A stretch of 37,713 bases of DNA. Origin: Actinomycetota bacterium. Its GTDB lineage: Bacteria; Actinomycetota; Actinomycetes; Actinomycetales; Dermatophilaceae. The position numbers were made by a program, and so were the translations under genes. The stretch lies in the NCBI GenBank assembly GCA_020160805.1, contig JAIUPO010000031.1, positions 1 through 37,713 of the forward strand, given 5' to 3'. Below, one piece after another: positions 15,511 through 25,842 of this stretch. The notes below the pieces were generated by a model that was not told the origin of the DNA, made no database searches, and saw nothing but the letters and a program-made list of their open reading frames with translations. Positions within the stretch are counted from its first letter, which is position 1. The number at the start of each line of letters is the position of its first letter.

Positions 15511-17999
15511 CGCCGCACCAGCAATGCCACCGGCTCGTCGCCGACGACCTCGGCCAGCAGCGTGTCGCCATCGCTGTCAATTTCTCGGCCCGACAATAGG
15601 TCTCGCCACTGGCCGTCCGGCAGGGCGATCCGGAAGTCCCGCCAACCGCCGCGCACCTCGCGGGTGTGTGGCGAGAACGCGACGACGGTGACGACCTCGG
15701 GGTGGTCCAGGGTGCCGCGGGCAAAGGCCAGCGCCAGGGGCGTGCCCGTCTCCACCGCGAGATAGTCAGCCTCAGGTCCCACGAACCACTCCGGGTTTCG
15801 CCGTCGCAAACGCATCGCCTCCGCCGTGACGCGCAGTTTGGCATCGCCGAGATCGTGGGGGAGTGGGCCATCACTCAGGGCGGCCAGGCGCCGGGTCAGG
15901 TCGGGATAGTCGACCGCACCCCGGTTGTCCGGGTCCACGAGCGTGAGAATTGGCGACTCACTACCTTGGTAGTTGTCCGGGACCCCGGGCATGGTGAGCT
16001 GGATCAGCTTCTGCCCCAAGGTGATTGCGCGGGCGGACGGGGCGATGAGCTCCGCCCAGGAATCGAGGTGCGCCTGGCAGGCCGGGTCGGCGAGGACCGC
16101 CTCAGCGAAGCCCGTGATGGCCTCTTCATAGGCCGGATCACCATCGACCCAGGCGGTGTGCGTCTTGGCTTCACGCGTGGCCTTCAGCAGATATTCGGTG
16201 AGTCGGTCGCCGCTGATCGGCCAGGTTCCGACGAGGGTCTGCCAGAGGAGGTACTCGGTCGCGGGATCGACCAGCCCATTCCGCAGCCGGGCCGAGATTC
16301 GTCGGGCCTCCACGAGCCAGTCACGCCATTCCTCGGCACGCTCGGAGAGCACCGCGAGTCTGGCGCGAACATCCTCCGAACGCTTGGTGTCGTGGGTCGA
16401 GAGGGTGGTCATGGTGAGGGGCCAGCTTTCGAGCCGAGCCTCGGCATACGCATGGAACTCATCGGTTTCGATCGACAGCGTGCCGGGGTCGCCGCCGACC
16501 TCATTGGCGCCGCTCTGCCGGAACCACCGATAGAAGGCGGTGTCCTCAATGCCCTTGGCCATCACCGGTCCGCAGGTCTGCTGGAAGCGAATGACGAACT
16601 CCGCCATCGCTTCTCGGGCATCCGCATCATCCAAGCCGCCCGCCGGACGGCCGCCGCGCGCGAGTTGGGAGACCTGTCCCAGGGCCGCATGATCGTCGGG
16701 GTCGAGCAGGTCTCGCGCGCGGGCCTGGGCCTGGGCGAGCACGACGAGTTGGCTCCGGGCAGGCCGCTGACCCGGCACGAGGTAGGCGCGATAGCGATCC
16801 ATGGACACCAGGAGGGCACCGAGCGCACGACGCGTCGACTCCAAGTCCGCATCGGGCAGCACCCGCTCGATCAACCGCACGAGTCGGTTCACCTCGGCGG
16901 CTTGAACGTCGGCGACGACCTGTTCCTTGGCCGTCCGGATCACCTCGTCGAGGTCGACGGCAGTCGGCTCCACGAGCGAAGCCCAGATCTCGTCCAGGAC
17001 CTCGGCGCCCGTGGGGTCGGTGAGCACTTGCTGTATGCGGAGCAGCGCGTCATAGCCCGTGGTCCCCGCGCACGCCCACTCCGAAAGCAGTTCCTCATGG
17101 CCCTCGAGGATCTTCTCGACGACGACCCAGGCTCCACCGGTGCGGTGCGCGAGGCGCGCGAGATAGCCGCCGGGGTCGGCCAGTCCGTCCGGGTGGTCGA
17201 TCCGGAAGCCGTCGATGTCGCCCTCGCGGTGCAGCTCGAGCAAGAGTTCGTGGGTTGCGTCGAAGACGTCATCATCTTCGACCCGGACCGCCTGCAGGGT
17301 CGTCACGTCGAAGAAGCGGCGGTAGTTCAGATCCGTGGCGCCCGCCTCCCAGTGCGCCAGTCGGTATGCCTGTGCGGCAACGAGTTCCGGTAACGGCAGG
17401 TTCTCCGTGCCGGGCCGGACCGGGAACTCGTGGTCGTAGTAGCGCAAGACGCACTCATCGCCATCGGCGCCGCCATCGTGCGCGATCGTCAGCTCCCCGT
17501 CGTGGAGCACCTGCTCGAGGTCAGCGCCCAGCACGGGCATCAGCAGCCGGGAGTCCTCGGCCTCCCAATCGATATCGAACCACTCGGCATACTCCGAATC
17601 CCGGCCCAGCCGCAGCACATCCCAGAGCGGCCCGTTGAGATAGGTCTCCTGCGGCACGGTCATATGGTTCGGGACCACATCGACGACGATGCCGAGGTTG
17701 TGCGCGCGACAGGCGGCGACTAGACGATCGAAGGCCGCCCGCCCGCCCGCCTCGCTGTTGAGTCGGTCGTGGTCAACCACGTCATAGCCATGCGTGCTAC
17801 CCGGCTCCGGCTCGAGAATCGGGCTTAGGTAAAGATGCGAGACCCCGAGATCGGCGAGATAGGGGACGATCGCCGCCGCATCGTCAAAGCCGAAGCCAGC
17901 GTGGATCTGCAGGCGGTATGTCGTGACCGGCACCGGACGCCCCGGGCCGGGCCGGTGGTCGGGGGCGGCATAGGTCATCCGACGCATCTGCTCAGGCAC
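15507..17999 (-). CDS. treY: Malto-oligosyltrehalose synthase TreY
   Basis: GH13 enzyme that converts the reducing-end alpha-1,4 bond of maltodextrins to an alpha,alpha-1,1 bond, giving maltooligosyl-trehalose for TreZ. The protein has 830 residues, slightly long for the family. Seen are TYRLQIHAGFGFDDAA, YLADLGVSHLYLSPILEP, VVDVVPNHM, the nucleophile in DGFRIDHPDGLADPGGYL, acid/base Glu in VVEKILEGHEEL, and LSTHDTKRSEDVRARL. The GTG at 17999 has a -10-like TAGCAT 7 nt upstream; ATG codons at residues 5 and 8 are alternatives, since the conserved part starts at about residue 24. treZ follows with a 4-bp overlap. Confidence 0.95.
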   Translation of the reverse strand: MPEQMRRMTYAAPDHRPGPGRPVPVTTYRLQIHAGFGFDDAAAIVPYLADLGVSHLYLSPILEPEPGSTHGYDVVDHDRLNSEAGGRAAFDRLVAACRAHNLGIVVDVVPNHMTVPQETYLNGPLWDVLRLGRDSEYAEWFDIDWEAEDSRLLMPVLGADLEQVLHDGELTIAHDGGADGDECVLRYYDHEFPVRPGTENLPLPELVAAQAYRLAHWEAGATDLNYRRFFDVTTLQAVRVEDDDVFDATHELLLELHREGDIDGFRIDHPDGLADPGGYLARLAHRTGGAWVVVEKILEGHEELLSEWACAGTTGYDALLRIQQVLTDPTGAEVLDEIWASLVEPTAVDLDEVIRTAKEQVVADVQAAEVNRLVRLIERVLPDADLESTRRALGALLVSMDRYRAYLVPGQRPARSQLVVLAQAQARARDLLDPDDHAALGQVSQLARGGRPAGGLDDADAREAMAEFVIRFQQTCGPVMAKGIEDTAFYRWFRQSGANEVGGDPGTLSIETDEFHAYAEARLESWPLTMTTLSTHDTKRSEDVRARLAVLSERAEEWRDWLVEARRISARLRNGLVDPATEYLLWQTLVGTWPISGDRLTEYLLKATREAKTHTAWVDGDPAYEEAITGFAEAVLADPACQAHLDSWAELIAPSARAITLGQKLIQLTMPGVPDNYQGSESPILTLVDPDNRGAVDYPDLTRRLAALSDGPLPHDLGDAKLRVTAEAMRLRRRNPEWFVGPEADYLAVETGTPLALAFARGTLDHPEVVTVVAFSPHTREVRGGWRDFRIALPDGQWRDLLSGREIDSDGDTLLAEVVGDEPVALLVRR

Positions 18000-18006
18000 C
18001 TGCCCA

Positions 18007-18012
18007 ATGCTA
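18007..18012 (-). promoter_or_regulatory. Candidate -10 box (TAGCAT) for treYZ
   Basis: On the minus strand TAGCAT ends 7 nt before the treY GTG at 17999. The 106-bp gap between the metH stop codon and treY therefore probably carries a separate promoter. Confidence 0.4.
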
Positions 18013-18105
18013 ACCGCGACGGCCCTTGACCACCGACTGAAGGCTAGACATCGGCCGCCTCGTGCGCACGTGACATCGGTCGTGGTGGCGCCACGGCCGA
18101 ATCAG

Positions 18106-21100
18106 TCAGTCCTCAGGGTGGTAGCCCAGGTTCGGGCCCAGCCAGCGCTCGGCGGTGCGCAGGTCCCAGCCCTTCCGCTCGGCATACTCCTCGACCTGGT
18201 CGCGCCCGATGCGCCCGACGACGAAGTATTGCGCCTGCGGGTGGGCAAAGATCAGGCCACTGACGGCTGCGCCGGGCCACATGGCCATCGAGTCGGTGAG
18301 TTCGATGCCGGTCTTGGCGTGCACGTCCAGGAGGTCCCAGATGACGGCCTTCTCGGTGTGGTCGGGGCACGCGGGATAGCCGGGCGCCGGCCGGATGCCG
18401 CGATAGCGCTCGGCGATCAGGGCCTCATTGTCCAACGACTCCTCGGGGGCGTAGGCCCATAACTGCGTCCGCACGCGCTCGTGCAGGCGCTCGGCGAAGG
18501 CTTCGGCCAGGCGGTCGGCGAGTGACTCGAGCAGGATCGCGTTGTAGTCGTCGAGTTCGGCCTTGAAGGCCATCACCCGCTCCTGCGCCCCGAGGCCGCC
18601 GGTGACAGCGAAGGCCCCGATCCAGTCGGGTATGCCGGCCTCCACCGGCGCGATGAAGTCGGCCAGCGAGCGGTTGGGCACACCCTCGCGGTGCTGGCCC
18701 TGTTGCCGCAGGTGATGCAGCGTCGTGCGCACGGTCGTGCGGGAGTCATCGGCATACACGATGGTGTCGTCACCCGAGCGAGCGGCGGGGAAGATGCCCG
18801 TGATCCCGTTGGCGCGCAACCACTTTTCGCCGATGATCTGGTCGAGCATCGCCTGGGCGTCGTCATAGAGCTTGCGCGCTGCCTCGGCCGTCGTCGGGTT
18901 GTTGAGGATGTCGGGGAAGCGGCCGCGCAACTCCCAGGCGGCGAAGAAGGGCGTCCAGTCGATATAGCGGCGCAGGTCGGCCAGGTCGTAGTCCTCGAAG
19001 AGGTGGACGCCCGGCTGTGCCGGTTGCGCGATGGTCGATTCGTCGAGCGCGATCTCGGGGGCAGCCGCGCGGGCCTGCTCGATGCTCAGCAGCGGCCGCT
19101 CATTGGTCTTGGCCGCGTGGCGCTTGCGGATCGTGTCGTACTCAGCGGCGATGACCTCCATGAGCGCTGGTCGCTGGTGCTCCGAAAGGAGTTGTGCCAC
19201 AACGGGAACCGAGCGCGAAGCATCTTTCACCCAGACAACTGGTCCGTGGTAGCGCTGGTCGACCTTGACGGCCGTGTGCGCCTTCGAGGTCGTGGCCCCG
19301 CCGATGAGCAGGGGGATCTCCAAGCCTTGGCGCTCCATCTCGGAGGCGACGTGCACCATCTCGTCCAACGAGGGTGTGATGAGTCCGGACAGGCCGATCG
19401 CGTCGGCGCCGAGTTCCGTTGCCGTGTCGAGGATTCTCTGGGCCGGCACCATGACGCCGAGGTCGTGGACGTCATAGTTGTTGCACTGCAGGACGACCCC
19501 AACGATGTTCTTGCCGATGTCATGCACATCGCCCTTGACGGTCGCCGTCACAATCAGGCCCTTGGCGCGCGACGCATCACCGGGCTGCTTCTCCGCCTCG
19601 ATGAAGGGGATCAGATAGGCAACAGCCTTCTTCATCACGCGGGCTGATTTCACGACCTGGGGCAGGAACATCTTCCCGGCGCCGAAGAGGTCGCCGACGA
19701 CATTCATCCCGTCCATGAGCGGGCCTTCGATGACCTCCAAGGGCCGGCCACCACGGTCCGAGATCAGGGCACGCAGTTCCTCGGTGTCGCTCTCCACATA
19801 GTCGTCGATCCCCTTGACCAGCGCGTGGGTGATCCGCTCGTCCACCGGCAGGGTTCGCCACTCAGGACCGGCCGAATCCTCTTCCGCAGCAGCGACATTG
19901 AATGTTTCGGCGATCTCCAGGAGACGGTCGGTAGCGTCCGCACGGCGGGCCAGGATGACATCCTCGATCCGCTCCCGCAGCTCCGGATCGATCTGGTCAT
20001 AGACCACCAGCGCACCGGCGTTGACGATCCCCATATCCATCCCCGCGCCGATCGCGTGGAACAGGAAGACGGCGTGGATCGCTTCGCGCACCGGGTTGTT
20101 GCCGCGGAAGCTGAACGAGACATTGGAGACGCCGCCGGAAATGAGCACCCCGGGCAGGTTCTCCTTGATCCAGCGGGTTGCTTCGATGAAGTCCAGGCCG
20201 TAGCGCGCGTGCTCCTCGATGCCCGTCGCGACGGCGAAGATATTCGGGTCGATGACGATGTCCTCGGCAGGGAAGCCCACCTGCTGGGTCAGCACGTCAT
20301 ACGCGCGCTTGCTGATTTCCTTGCGCCGCTGCAAGGTGTCGGCCTGGCCGGTCTCGTCGAAGGCCATGACGACGATCGCCGCGCCATACTTCCGGCACAG
20401 CCGCGCCTGCTCGACGAAGGCCGCCTCGCCCTCCTTCATGGAGATGGAGTTGACGATGGGCTTGCCCTGCACAACCTTCAGCCCCGCCTCGATGACCTCC
20501 CATTTCGAGGAGTCGATCATCAGGGGGACGGTGGAGATATCGGGTTCTGAGGCAATGAGTTTCAGGAATCGGTCCATCGCCGCCACGCCGTCGATCATGC
20601 CTTCGTCCATATTGACGTCGATGATCTGCGCACCGGCCTCGACCTGCTGACGGGCCACCGACAGCGCGGCCGGATAGTCCTGCGCCTGGATGAGTTTGCG
20701 GAAGCGCGCCGAGCCGGTGATATTCGTCCGCTCGCCGACATTGACGAACAGGCTGTTCTCATCGATCGTCAACGGCTCCAACCCCGACAGGCGCATCGCC
20801 CGCGGGATCTCCGGCACGACGCGCGGCGCGGTCTGCGCGACGGCAGCCGCGATCCCGGCGATGTGGTCCGGCGTCGTGCCGCAGCACCCGCCGACGAGAT
20901 TGATCAGGCCAGCGCCCGCGAACTCGGCGAGGGCGGCCGCGGTGTCGGCCGCGCTCTCGTCATATTCCCCAAAAGCATTGGGGAGCCCCGCATTTGGGTA
21001 GCAGGAGACGAAGGTGTCGGCCACCCGGGCGAGCTCCGCGACATACGGCCGCATCTGTGCGGCGCCCAGCGCACAGTTGAAGCCGACCGCGATCGGGCGC

Positions 21101-21822
21101 ACGTGGCGCACCGAGTTCCAGAAGGCTTCGGTCACCTGTCCCGAGAGGGTGCGGCCGGAGGCGTCGGTGATGGTGCCGGAGATGATGACCGGCCAGCGGC
21201 GGCCCTCGTCCTCGAAAAGGGACTCGACGGCGAAGATCGCCGCCTTGGCGTTCAGCGTGTCGAAGATGGTCTCGATCGCCAGCACATCCGCGCCGCCCTC
21301 AACGAGGCCTTCGGCCTGCTCGCGGTAGGCCGCGACGAGTTCATCGAAGGTGACATTGCGCGCGCCCGGGTCCGAGACGTCGGGGGAGATGGAGGCGGTC
21401 TTATTCGTCGGCCCGAGGGAGCCGATCACAAATCGAGGAGTATGCGGATCGCTCGCCAGCGCGGCCTCCACCGCCTCGCGGGCCAGCCGCGCGGAGGCGA
21501 CATTGAGCTCGCGGCTCAGCTCCTCCATGCCATAGTCCGCCATCGAGATGCGCTGGGCATTGAAGGTATTGGTGGAGATGAAGTTCGCGCCGGCCGCGAG
21601 ATATTGGTCATGAATCTCGCGGATCAGGTGCGGCTGCGTCAGCGATAGCAGGTCGTTGTTGCCGATGACATCACGCGGCCAGTCGGCATAACGCTCGCCG
21701 CGATAGTCCGCCTCCTGCAACCGGTGCCGCTGCAACATCGTGCCCATCGCGCCGTCGAGGATGAGGATGCGCTGCTGGAGCAGCTCGGTCAGCGGTGCGG
21801 TGACATCGGGGCGGTACGGCAT
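18106..21822 (-). CDS. metH: Cobalamin-dependent methionine synthase MetH
   Basis: Transfers a methyl group from methyltetrahydrofolate via cobalamin to homocysteine. The 1238 residues show all four modules in order. The homocysteine domain has DGAMGTMLQ and zinc ligands in GFNCALGA and [10 protein letters not shown]. The methyltetrahydrofolate (pterin) domain has [20 protein letters not shown]. The B12 domain has the lower-ligand motif [12 protein letters not shown] and the [12 protein letters not shown] segment. The C-terminal SAM-dependent reactivation domain has [15 protein letters not shown]. Length equals other full-length MetH. A GATACT box lies 7 nt before the ATG. The upstream gap is too short for a cobalamin riboswitch and I see none. 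Confidence 0.97.
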   Translation of the reverse strand: MPYRPDVTAPLTELLQQRILILDGAMGTMLQRHRLQEADYRGERYADWPRDVIGNNDLLSLTQPHLIREIHDQYLAAGANFISTNTFNAQRISMADYGMEELSRELNVASARLAREAVEAALASDPHTPRFVIGSLGPTNKTASISPDVSDPGARNVTFDELVAAYREQAEGLVEGGADVLAIETIFDTLNAKAAIFAVESLFEDEGRRWPVIISGTITDASGRTLSGQVTEAFWNSVRHVRPIAVGFNCALGAAQMRPYVAELARVADTFVSCYPNAGLPNAFGEYDESAADTAAALAEFAGAGLINLVGGCCGTTPDHIAGIAAAVAQTAPRVVPEIPRAMRLSGLEPLTIDENSLFVNVGERTNITGSARFRKLIQAQDYPAALSVARQQVEAGAQIIDVNMDEGMIDGVAAMDRFLKLIASEPDISTVPLMIDSSKWEVIEAGLKVVQGKPIVNSISMKEGEAAFVEQARLCRKYGAAIVVMAFDETGQADTLQRRKEISKRAYDVLTQQVGFPAEDIVIDPNIFAVATGIEEHARYGLDFIEATRWIKENLPGVLISGGVSNVSFSFRGNNPVREAIHAVFLFHAIGAGMDMGIVNAGALVVYDQIDPELRERIEDVILARRADATDRLLEIAETFNVAAAEEDSAGPEWRTLPVDERITHALVKGIDDYVESDTEELRALISDRGGRPLEVIEGPLMDGMNVVGDLFGAGKMFLPQVVKSARVMKKAVAYLIPFIEAEKQPGDASRAKGLIVTATVKGDVHDIGKNIVGVVLQCNNYDVHDLGVMVPAQRILDTATELGADAIGLSGLITPSLDEMVHVASEMERQGLEIPLLIGGATTSKAHTAVKVDQRYHGPVVWVKDASRSVPVVAQLLSEHQRPALMEVIAAEYDTIRKRHAAKTNERPLLSIEQARAAAPEIALDESTIAQPAQPGVHLFEDYDLADLRRYIDWTPFFAAWELRGRFPDILNNPTTAEAARKLYDDAQAMLDQIIGEKWLRANGITGIFPAARSGDDTIVYADDSRTTVRTTLHHLRQQGQHREGVPNRSLADFIAPVEAGIPDWIGAFAVTGGLGAQERVMAFKAELDDYNAILLESLADRLAEAFAERLHERVRTQLWAYAPEESLDNEALIAERYRGIRPAPGYPACPDHTEKAVIWDLLDVHAKTGIELTDSMAMWPGAAVSGLIFAHPQAQYFVVGRIGRDQVEEYAERKGWDLRTAERWLGPNLGYHPED

Positions 21823-21829
21823 AGGCAGC

Positions 21830-21886
21830 AGTATCGGCCACCTTCACGCCCACCAGGGCCGGGGTGTCACCGCCGCCGGGTAGGTT
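21830..21886. promoter_or_regulatory. Divergent promoter region of metH and the site-2 protease gene
   Basis: GATACT on the minus strand (21830-21835) ends 7 nt before the metH ATG at 21822. TAGGTT on the plus strand (21881-21886) ends 7 nt before the GTG at 21894. Both would produce leaderless mRNAs; -35 elements are not clear. Confidence 0.4.
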
Positions 21887-21893
21887 GCAGCGC

Positions 21894-23000
21894 GTGAGCA
21901 CTCCAGCACCGTCGCCGCCCGCGCCCGGGATCAAGGTCGCCACGATCGCGGGCGTGCCCGTTTACATCGGTCGGTCCTGGGGGATCCTCGCGCTGATCAT
22001 CGTCGCGCTCATCGGGCCGGACCTGCAGCCCACGCTCGGCGGCCAGGCCTATCTTGTCGCGATCGGCTACGCCCTGCTGCTGCTCATCGCTGTCATGGTC
22101 CACGAAGGCGCACATGCCCTGGGCGCCCGCTCGTTCGGCTTTCCGGTGCATCGGGTGGTCGCCGACTTGTGGGGTGGCCATACCGCTCTTGACGTCACTC
22201 GCTCGACGCCAGGGCGCAGCGCCATCGTCGCCGTGGTCGGACCGCTCTCCAATCTCGCCCTGGCAGCAGTCGGATATGGCATAGCCCCCCTTTTCGAACC
22301 GGGCATCGCCCACGGACTCGCCCGCATCTTCGGGCTGCTCAACCTGCTGCTCGCCGGCTTCAATATGTTGCCGGGACTGCCCCTCGACGGTGGGCAGATC
22401 GTTGAGTCACTGGTCTGGAAAATCACCGGCGACCGTCATCGCGGGCGCGTCATCGCGGGCTATTGCGGTATCGCGGTCACGCTCGGAGTGCTCTACTGGT
22501 TCATCGCTCGTCCGGTGCTCGCCGGCCAAACCCCGTCAATGTTTTCCCTTGGCTGGGCGCTGCTGATCGGTTGGTTCCTGTGGCAGGGCGCACGCCATGC
22601 CATTAGTGCGGGTCAGGTGGGCGGAGCCTTGGAGCGGGTGCGGGTCGCGGATGTGCTAACCCCCGTCGCGCCGGTCCGGTATGACGCCGCGCTGAGCGAG
22701 CTGCCTGGCGGAGCGCCGCCCGTGGTCGTCGATGGCACGGGTATGCCGCTCGCCCTGGTCGACCCCGAAGCGCTCGCCTCCGTGCCCCGCGAGAGCGCTC
22801 CGCATACCCCGATCTCCGCCGTGAGCCGGCCGCAGCCGGCGGGCTGGGTCGTCGAGGCGGACCCGAACGCCGGCGTGGCCGCCTTGTTCGCGCCGATGAA
22901 TGCGGTCGGCACGGGGCTGCTGGCGATCACGCACCAGGGCCGGCTCATCGGCGTCGTCACCGCGGCGAGCATCAACGCCAGCCTCGACGCGCACACCTAA
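21894..23000 (+). CDS. Site-2 protease-family (M50) membrane metalloprotease
   Basis: Intramembrane zinc protease, 368 residues. The active-site HExxH is HEGAH within LIAVMVHEGAHALGARSFG, and the third ligand motif is LPLDGGQI after NMLPG. About six transmembrane segments fill residues 25-240, followed by a cytoplasmic region that resembles a degenerate pair of CBS-like repeats (VRVADVLTPVAPVRYDAALSELPGG and LIGVVTAASINASL). This is the Rip3-like arrangement known from mycobacteria. The GTG at 21894 gives VSTPAPSPPAPGIKVATIAG and is preferred over the ATG at 21864 because of the -10-like TAGGTT 7 nt upstream. Substrates are unknown. trmI begins 11 bp downstream. Confidence 0.88.
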   Translation: MSTPAPSPPAPGIKVATIAGVPVYIGRSWGILALIIVALIGPDLQPTLGGQAYLVAIGYALLLLIAVMVHEGAHALGARSFGFPVHRVVADLWGGHTALDVTRSTPGRSAIVAVVGPLSNLALAAVGYGIAPLFEPGIAHGLARIFGLLNLLLAGFNMLPGLPLDGGQIVESLVWKITGDRHRGRVIAGYCGIAVTLGVLYWFIARPVLAGQTPSMFSLGWALLIGWFLWQGARHAISAGQVGGALERVRVADVLTPVAPVRYDAALSELPGGAPPVVVDGTGMPLALVDPEALASVPRESAPHTPISAVSRPQPAGWVVEADPNAGVAALFAPMNAVGTGLLAITHQGRLIGVVTAASINASLDAHT

Positions 23001-23003
23001 ACT
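22998..23003 (+). promoter_or_regulatory. Candidate -10 box (TAAACT) overlapping a stop codon, for trmI
   Basis: TAAACT begins with the stop codon of the protease gene and ends 8 nt before the trmI ATG at 23012. Confidence 0.3.
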
Positions 23004-23011
23004 TCTGCCCC

Positions 23012-23989
23012 ATGACCGCCATCGACCCGAACCTGCGGCGCGGCCCCTTCCGGGTCAGTGACCGGGTGCAATTGACCGACCCCAAAGGGCGCATGCACAC
23101 GATCACGCTGGAGGCCGGTAAGGAGTTCCACACCCACCGTGGGTTCATCCGGCATGACGACCTGCTCGGCGCGCCCGACGGGTCGACCATCACCAACACG
23201 GTCGGCGTCGAATACCTGGCGATCCGCCCGCTGCTCGCCGACTATGTGATGTCGATGCCCCGCGGCGCGGCCGTCGTCTACCCCAAGGACGCCGGCCAGA
23301 TCGTGCAGATGGGCGACATCTTCCCCGGCGCCATCGTCGTCGAAGCCGGTGTCGGCTCCGGCGCGCTGTCGATGTCGCTATTGCGCGCGGTGGGGGAGGC
23401 GGGCCGAGTTCACTCCTTCGAGCGCCGTGAAGACTTCGCCGGCATCGCGCGGGCCAACGCCCGCGCCTTCTTCGGTGCCGACCACCCCTCCTGGACGGTG
23501 ACCGTCGGCGACCTCGTTGAAGCCTTGCCCGGAGCCGTCGAAGCGGGAACCGTCGATCGCGTCGTCCTCGACATGCTGGCGCCATGGGAATGCCTGGAAG
23601 TCGTTGCGGACGCGCTGATCCCGGGGGGCCTGGTCATCGCCTATGTCGCCACCGCCACCCAGCTCTCCCGGGTCGCGGAGGCGCTGCGCGATCACGGCGG
23701 CTTCACCGAGCCGCACGCCTGGGAGTCGATGGTGCGCGACTGGCATCTCGAAGGCCTCGCCGTGCGGCCCGCGCACCGGATGCACGGGCATACCGGCTTC
23801 CTCATCACCAGCCGCCGGCTGGCGCCGGGGGTCACTCCGCCGCTGCGCAAGCGACGTCCGGGGCGGGGGTATGCCGATGTCGGCACCGAGGAGGAGTGGA
23901 GCGCCGAAGACCTCGGCGAGCGCCTGCCCAGCGACAAGCGCGTGCGCCGCACCGCCCGATCGATCGGCGAGCCCCCGCGCCTGCCCTGA
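23012..23989 (+). CDS. trmI: tRNA (adenine-58-N1)-methyltransferase TrmI
   Basis: SAM-dependent enzyme that makes m1A58 in the T-loop of tRNAs. The 325-residue protein has the N-terminal beta domain (RRGPFRVSDRVQLTDPKGRMHTITL), the SAM-binding GAIVVEAGVGSGALSMSLLRAVG, the acidic RVHSFERREDFAGIARAN, and the motif DRVVLDMLAPWE, where actinobacterial enzymes carry the catalytic-site Asp. The C-terminus is a basic and acidic tail. In mycobacteria and many relatives this gene lies next to the proteasome ATPase gene, as here. arc follows after 127 bp with its own signals. Confidence 0.94.
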   Translation: MTAIDPNLRRGPFRVSDRVQLTDPKGRMHTITLEAGKEFHTHRGFIRHDDLLGAPDGSTITNTVGVEYLAIRPLLADYVMSMPRGAAVVYPKDAGQIVQMGDIFPGAIVVEAGVGSGALSMSLLRAVGEAGRVHSFERREDFAGIARANARAFFGADHPSWTVTVGDLVEALPGAVEAGTVDRVVLDMLAPWECLEVVADALIPGGLVIAYVATATQLSRVAEALRDHGGFTEPHAWESMVRDWHLEGLAVRPAHRMHGHTGFLITSRRLAPGVTPPLRKRRPGRGYADVGTEEEWSAEDLGERLPSDKRVRRTARSIGEPPRLP

Positions 23990-24056
23990 GTCGGTGTCGT
24001 GAGCGCGTGTCCGCTCCGTGACGCAAAACCTCCCGGGGATTGTCAGCGCAGCGGGT

Positions 24057-24110
24057 TAGGGTCGAATCGGACGCCGACTCCGCGAGGGAGCGGCGCGATC
24101 CGGCAGGAGG
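24057..24110 (+). promoter_or_regulatory. Candidate promoter -10 and strong ribosome site of arc
   Basis: TAGGGT at 24057-24062 fits the -10 consensus. AGGAGG at 24105-24110 is a full Shine-Dalgarno sequence ending 6 nt before the GTG at 24117. The segment around the -10 (gcgggttagggtcgaatcgg) closely resembles that at 35311-35328 upstream of the FKBP lipoprotein gene, which hints at shared promoter architecture. Confidence 0.45.
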
Positions 24111-24116
24111 TCGCCC

Positions 24117-25748
24117 GTGACCGAGGACAGCACGCAGGAGCTTCGTCGCCTGCGCTCGCAGATGGCCACGATGTCGGCCCAGAACGACCGGCTCGTGCGC
24201 ACCCTGAAGGACGCGCGCGAGCAACTCGTCACGCTGAAGTCCGAAGTCGACCGGCTCGCGAACCCGCCCGCGGCCTATGGCGTCATCCTTCAGGTGCACC
24301 CCGACAACACCGCCGACATCCTCACCGGCGGCCGCAAGATGCACGTCGCGGTGAGCCCGAGCATTCCCGCGACCGACCTGCTGTCTGGGCGCGATGTGCG
24401 CCTCAACGAGGCCCTCAATGTGGTCGCGACCTGCGGATTCGAGCGGGTCGGTGAGGTGGTGCTCGTCAAAGAGTTGCTGGAGCCGGACCGGGTGCTCGTC
24501 GTCGCCCATGCCGACGAGGAGCGGGTATGCCGGCTGGCCGAGTCCATCGAGCCCGGCACCGTGCGCGTGGGCGACGCCCTGCTGCTGGAGCCCCGCTCCG
24601 GTTTCGTCTTCGAGCGCATTCCCAAGGCCGAGGTCGCGGACCTGGTCCTGGAGGAGGTCCCGGATATCTCCTATGAGGACATCGGCGGCTTGCGCGGTCA
24701 GATCGAGGCCATCCGCGACTCCGTGGAGCTGCCGTATCTGCACCCCGATCTGTTCACCGAGCACCAGCTCAAGCCGCCGAAGGGCGTGCTGCTCTATGGC
24801 CCGCCCGGCTGTGGCAAGACGATGATCGCCAAGGCCGTCGCCGCCTCCCTGGCCCGCAAGGTGGCGGAGAAGGAAGGCAAAGAGCTCACCAAGAGCTACT
24901 TCCTCAACATCAAGGGCCCGGAACTGCTCAACAAATATGTCGGCGAGACCGAGCGGCATATCCGGCTGATCTTCCACCGGGCGCGCGAGAAGTCCAGTGA
25001 CGGGACGCCGGTCGTCGTCTTCTTCGACGAGATGGACTCCTTGTTCCGCACCCGAGGCTCGGGTGTGTCCAGCGATGTCGAGACGACGATCGTCCCTCAG
25101 TTGCTCGCCGAGATCGACGGCGTTGAGGGCTTGGAGAATGTCATCGTCATCGGGGCGACCAACCGCGAGGACATGATCGACCCGGCCATCTTGCGGCCCG
25201 GCCGGCTGGACGTGAAGATCAAGATCGAGCGTCCGGACGCCGAATCGGCGCGGGACATCTTCCGCAAATACCTCACCGCAGACCTGCCACTGCACGCCGA
25301 CGACCTCGCCGAAAACGGGGGCTCGCCGGAGGCAACGGTCGAGGCGATGATCGAGGCCTCGGTCGCGCGGATGTATTCGGAGCAGGAGGAGAACCGTTTC
25401 CTCGAGGTCACCTATGCGGGCGGCGACAAGGAGATCTTGTACTTCAAGGACTTCAACTCCGGGGCGATGATCCAAAATGTCGTCGACCGGGCCAAGAAGA
25501 GCGCGATCAAGGACTTCTTGACCACGGGCCAGCGTGGCATCCGGATCGATCACTTGCTCTCGGCCTGCGTCGATGAGTTCAAGGAGAACGAGGACCTCCC
25601 GAACACCACGAACCCGGACGACTGGGCGCGCATCTCGGGCAAGAAGGGCGAGCGGATCATCTATGTCCGCACGCTCGTCTCGACCAAGTCCGGCACCGAG
25701 CCGGGCCGCACCATCGACACCGTTAGCAATACCGGCCAGTACCTCTGA
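24117..25748 (+). CDS. arc: Proteasomal AAA+ ATPase Arc (Mpa)
   Basis: Hexameric unfoldase that recognises Pup on tagged proteins and threads them into the 20S proteasome. Of 543 residues, about 5-50 form a coiled coil ([15 protein letters not shown] and on) that binds Pup. OB-fold domains follow. Then comes the AAA domain with Walker A GPPGCGKT (residues 228-235, Lys234), Walker [10 protein letters not shown] (Asp304, Glu305) and the second-region [21 protein letters not shown]. The C-terminus is GQYL, the Gln-Tyr-Leu motif that docks into the alpha-ring pockets to open the gate. GTG 24117 is fixed by a full Shine-Dalgarno. Unlike many genomes, dop is not the next gene. Confidence 0.97.
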   Translation: MTEDSTQELRRLRSQMATMSAQNDRLVRTLKDAREQLVTLKSEVDRLANPPAAYGVILQVHPDNTADILTGGRKMHVAVSPSIPATDLLSGRDVRLNEALNVVATCGFERVGEVVLVKELLEPDRVLVVAHADEERVCRLAESIEPGTVRVGDALLLEPRSGFVFERIPKAEVADLVLEEVPDISYEDIGGLRGQIEAIRDSVELPYLHPDLFTEHQLKPPKGVLLYGPPGCGKTMIAKAVAASLARKVAEKEGKELTKSYFLNIKGPELLNKYVGETERHIRLIFHRAREKSSDGTPVVVFFDEMDSLFRTRGSGVSSDVETTIVPQLLAEIDGVEGLENVIVIGATNREDMIDPAILRPGRLDVKIKIERPDAESARDIFRKYLTADLPLHADDLAENGGSPEATVEAMIEASVARMYSEQEENRFLEVTYAGGDKEILYFKDFNSGAMIQNVVDRAKKSAIKDFLTTGQRGIRIDHLLSACVDEFKENEDLPNTTNPDDWARISGKKGERIIYVRTLVSTKSGTEPGRTIDTVSNTGQYL

Positions 25749-25796
25749 CGCCGCGGCGTCCAGGTCCAGCGAGGGTCTGACCGATCTTCGGTGGGG

Positions 25797-25812
25797 CCGG
25801 GACTCTTCCCGG
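25797..25812 (+). terminator. Weak hairpin downstream of arc
   Basis: ccggga (25797-25802) and tcccgg (25807-25812) pair around a 4-base loop, 48 bp after the arc stop. There is no T-run, so termination is uncertain. A perfect palindrome, cgccgcggcg, sits directly at the arc stop (25749-25758). Confidence 0.3.
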
Positions 25813-25828
25813 ATGCGCCCATCGGCTT

Positions 25829-25834
25829 TATGCT
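25829..25834 (+). promoter_or_regulatory. Candidate -10 box (TATGCT) for the beta-propeller gene
   Basis: TATGCT ends 8 nt before the ATG at 25843. It is one of the best matches to TATAAT in the window. Confidence 0.35.
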
Positions 25835-25842
25835 GCCGGAGT

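Noticed and set aside
15666-17393. 575-codon plus-strand open frame inside treY
   Set aside because: Antisense shadow; the translation lacks any recognisable domain and treY motifs are complete.
21823-21893. Possible cobalamin riboswitch upstream of metH
   Set aside because: The gap to the divergent gene is only 71 bp, too short for a B12 riboswitch, and no B12-box-like sequence is seen.
23832-25553. 573-codon minus-strand open frame opposite trmI and arc
   Set aside because: Antisense shadow running across two genuine genes; no domain recognised.
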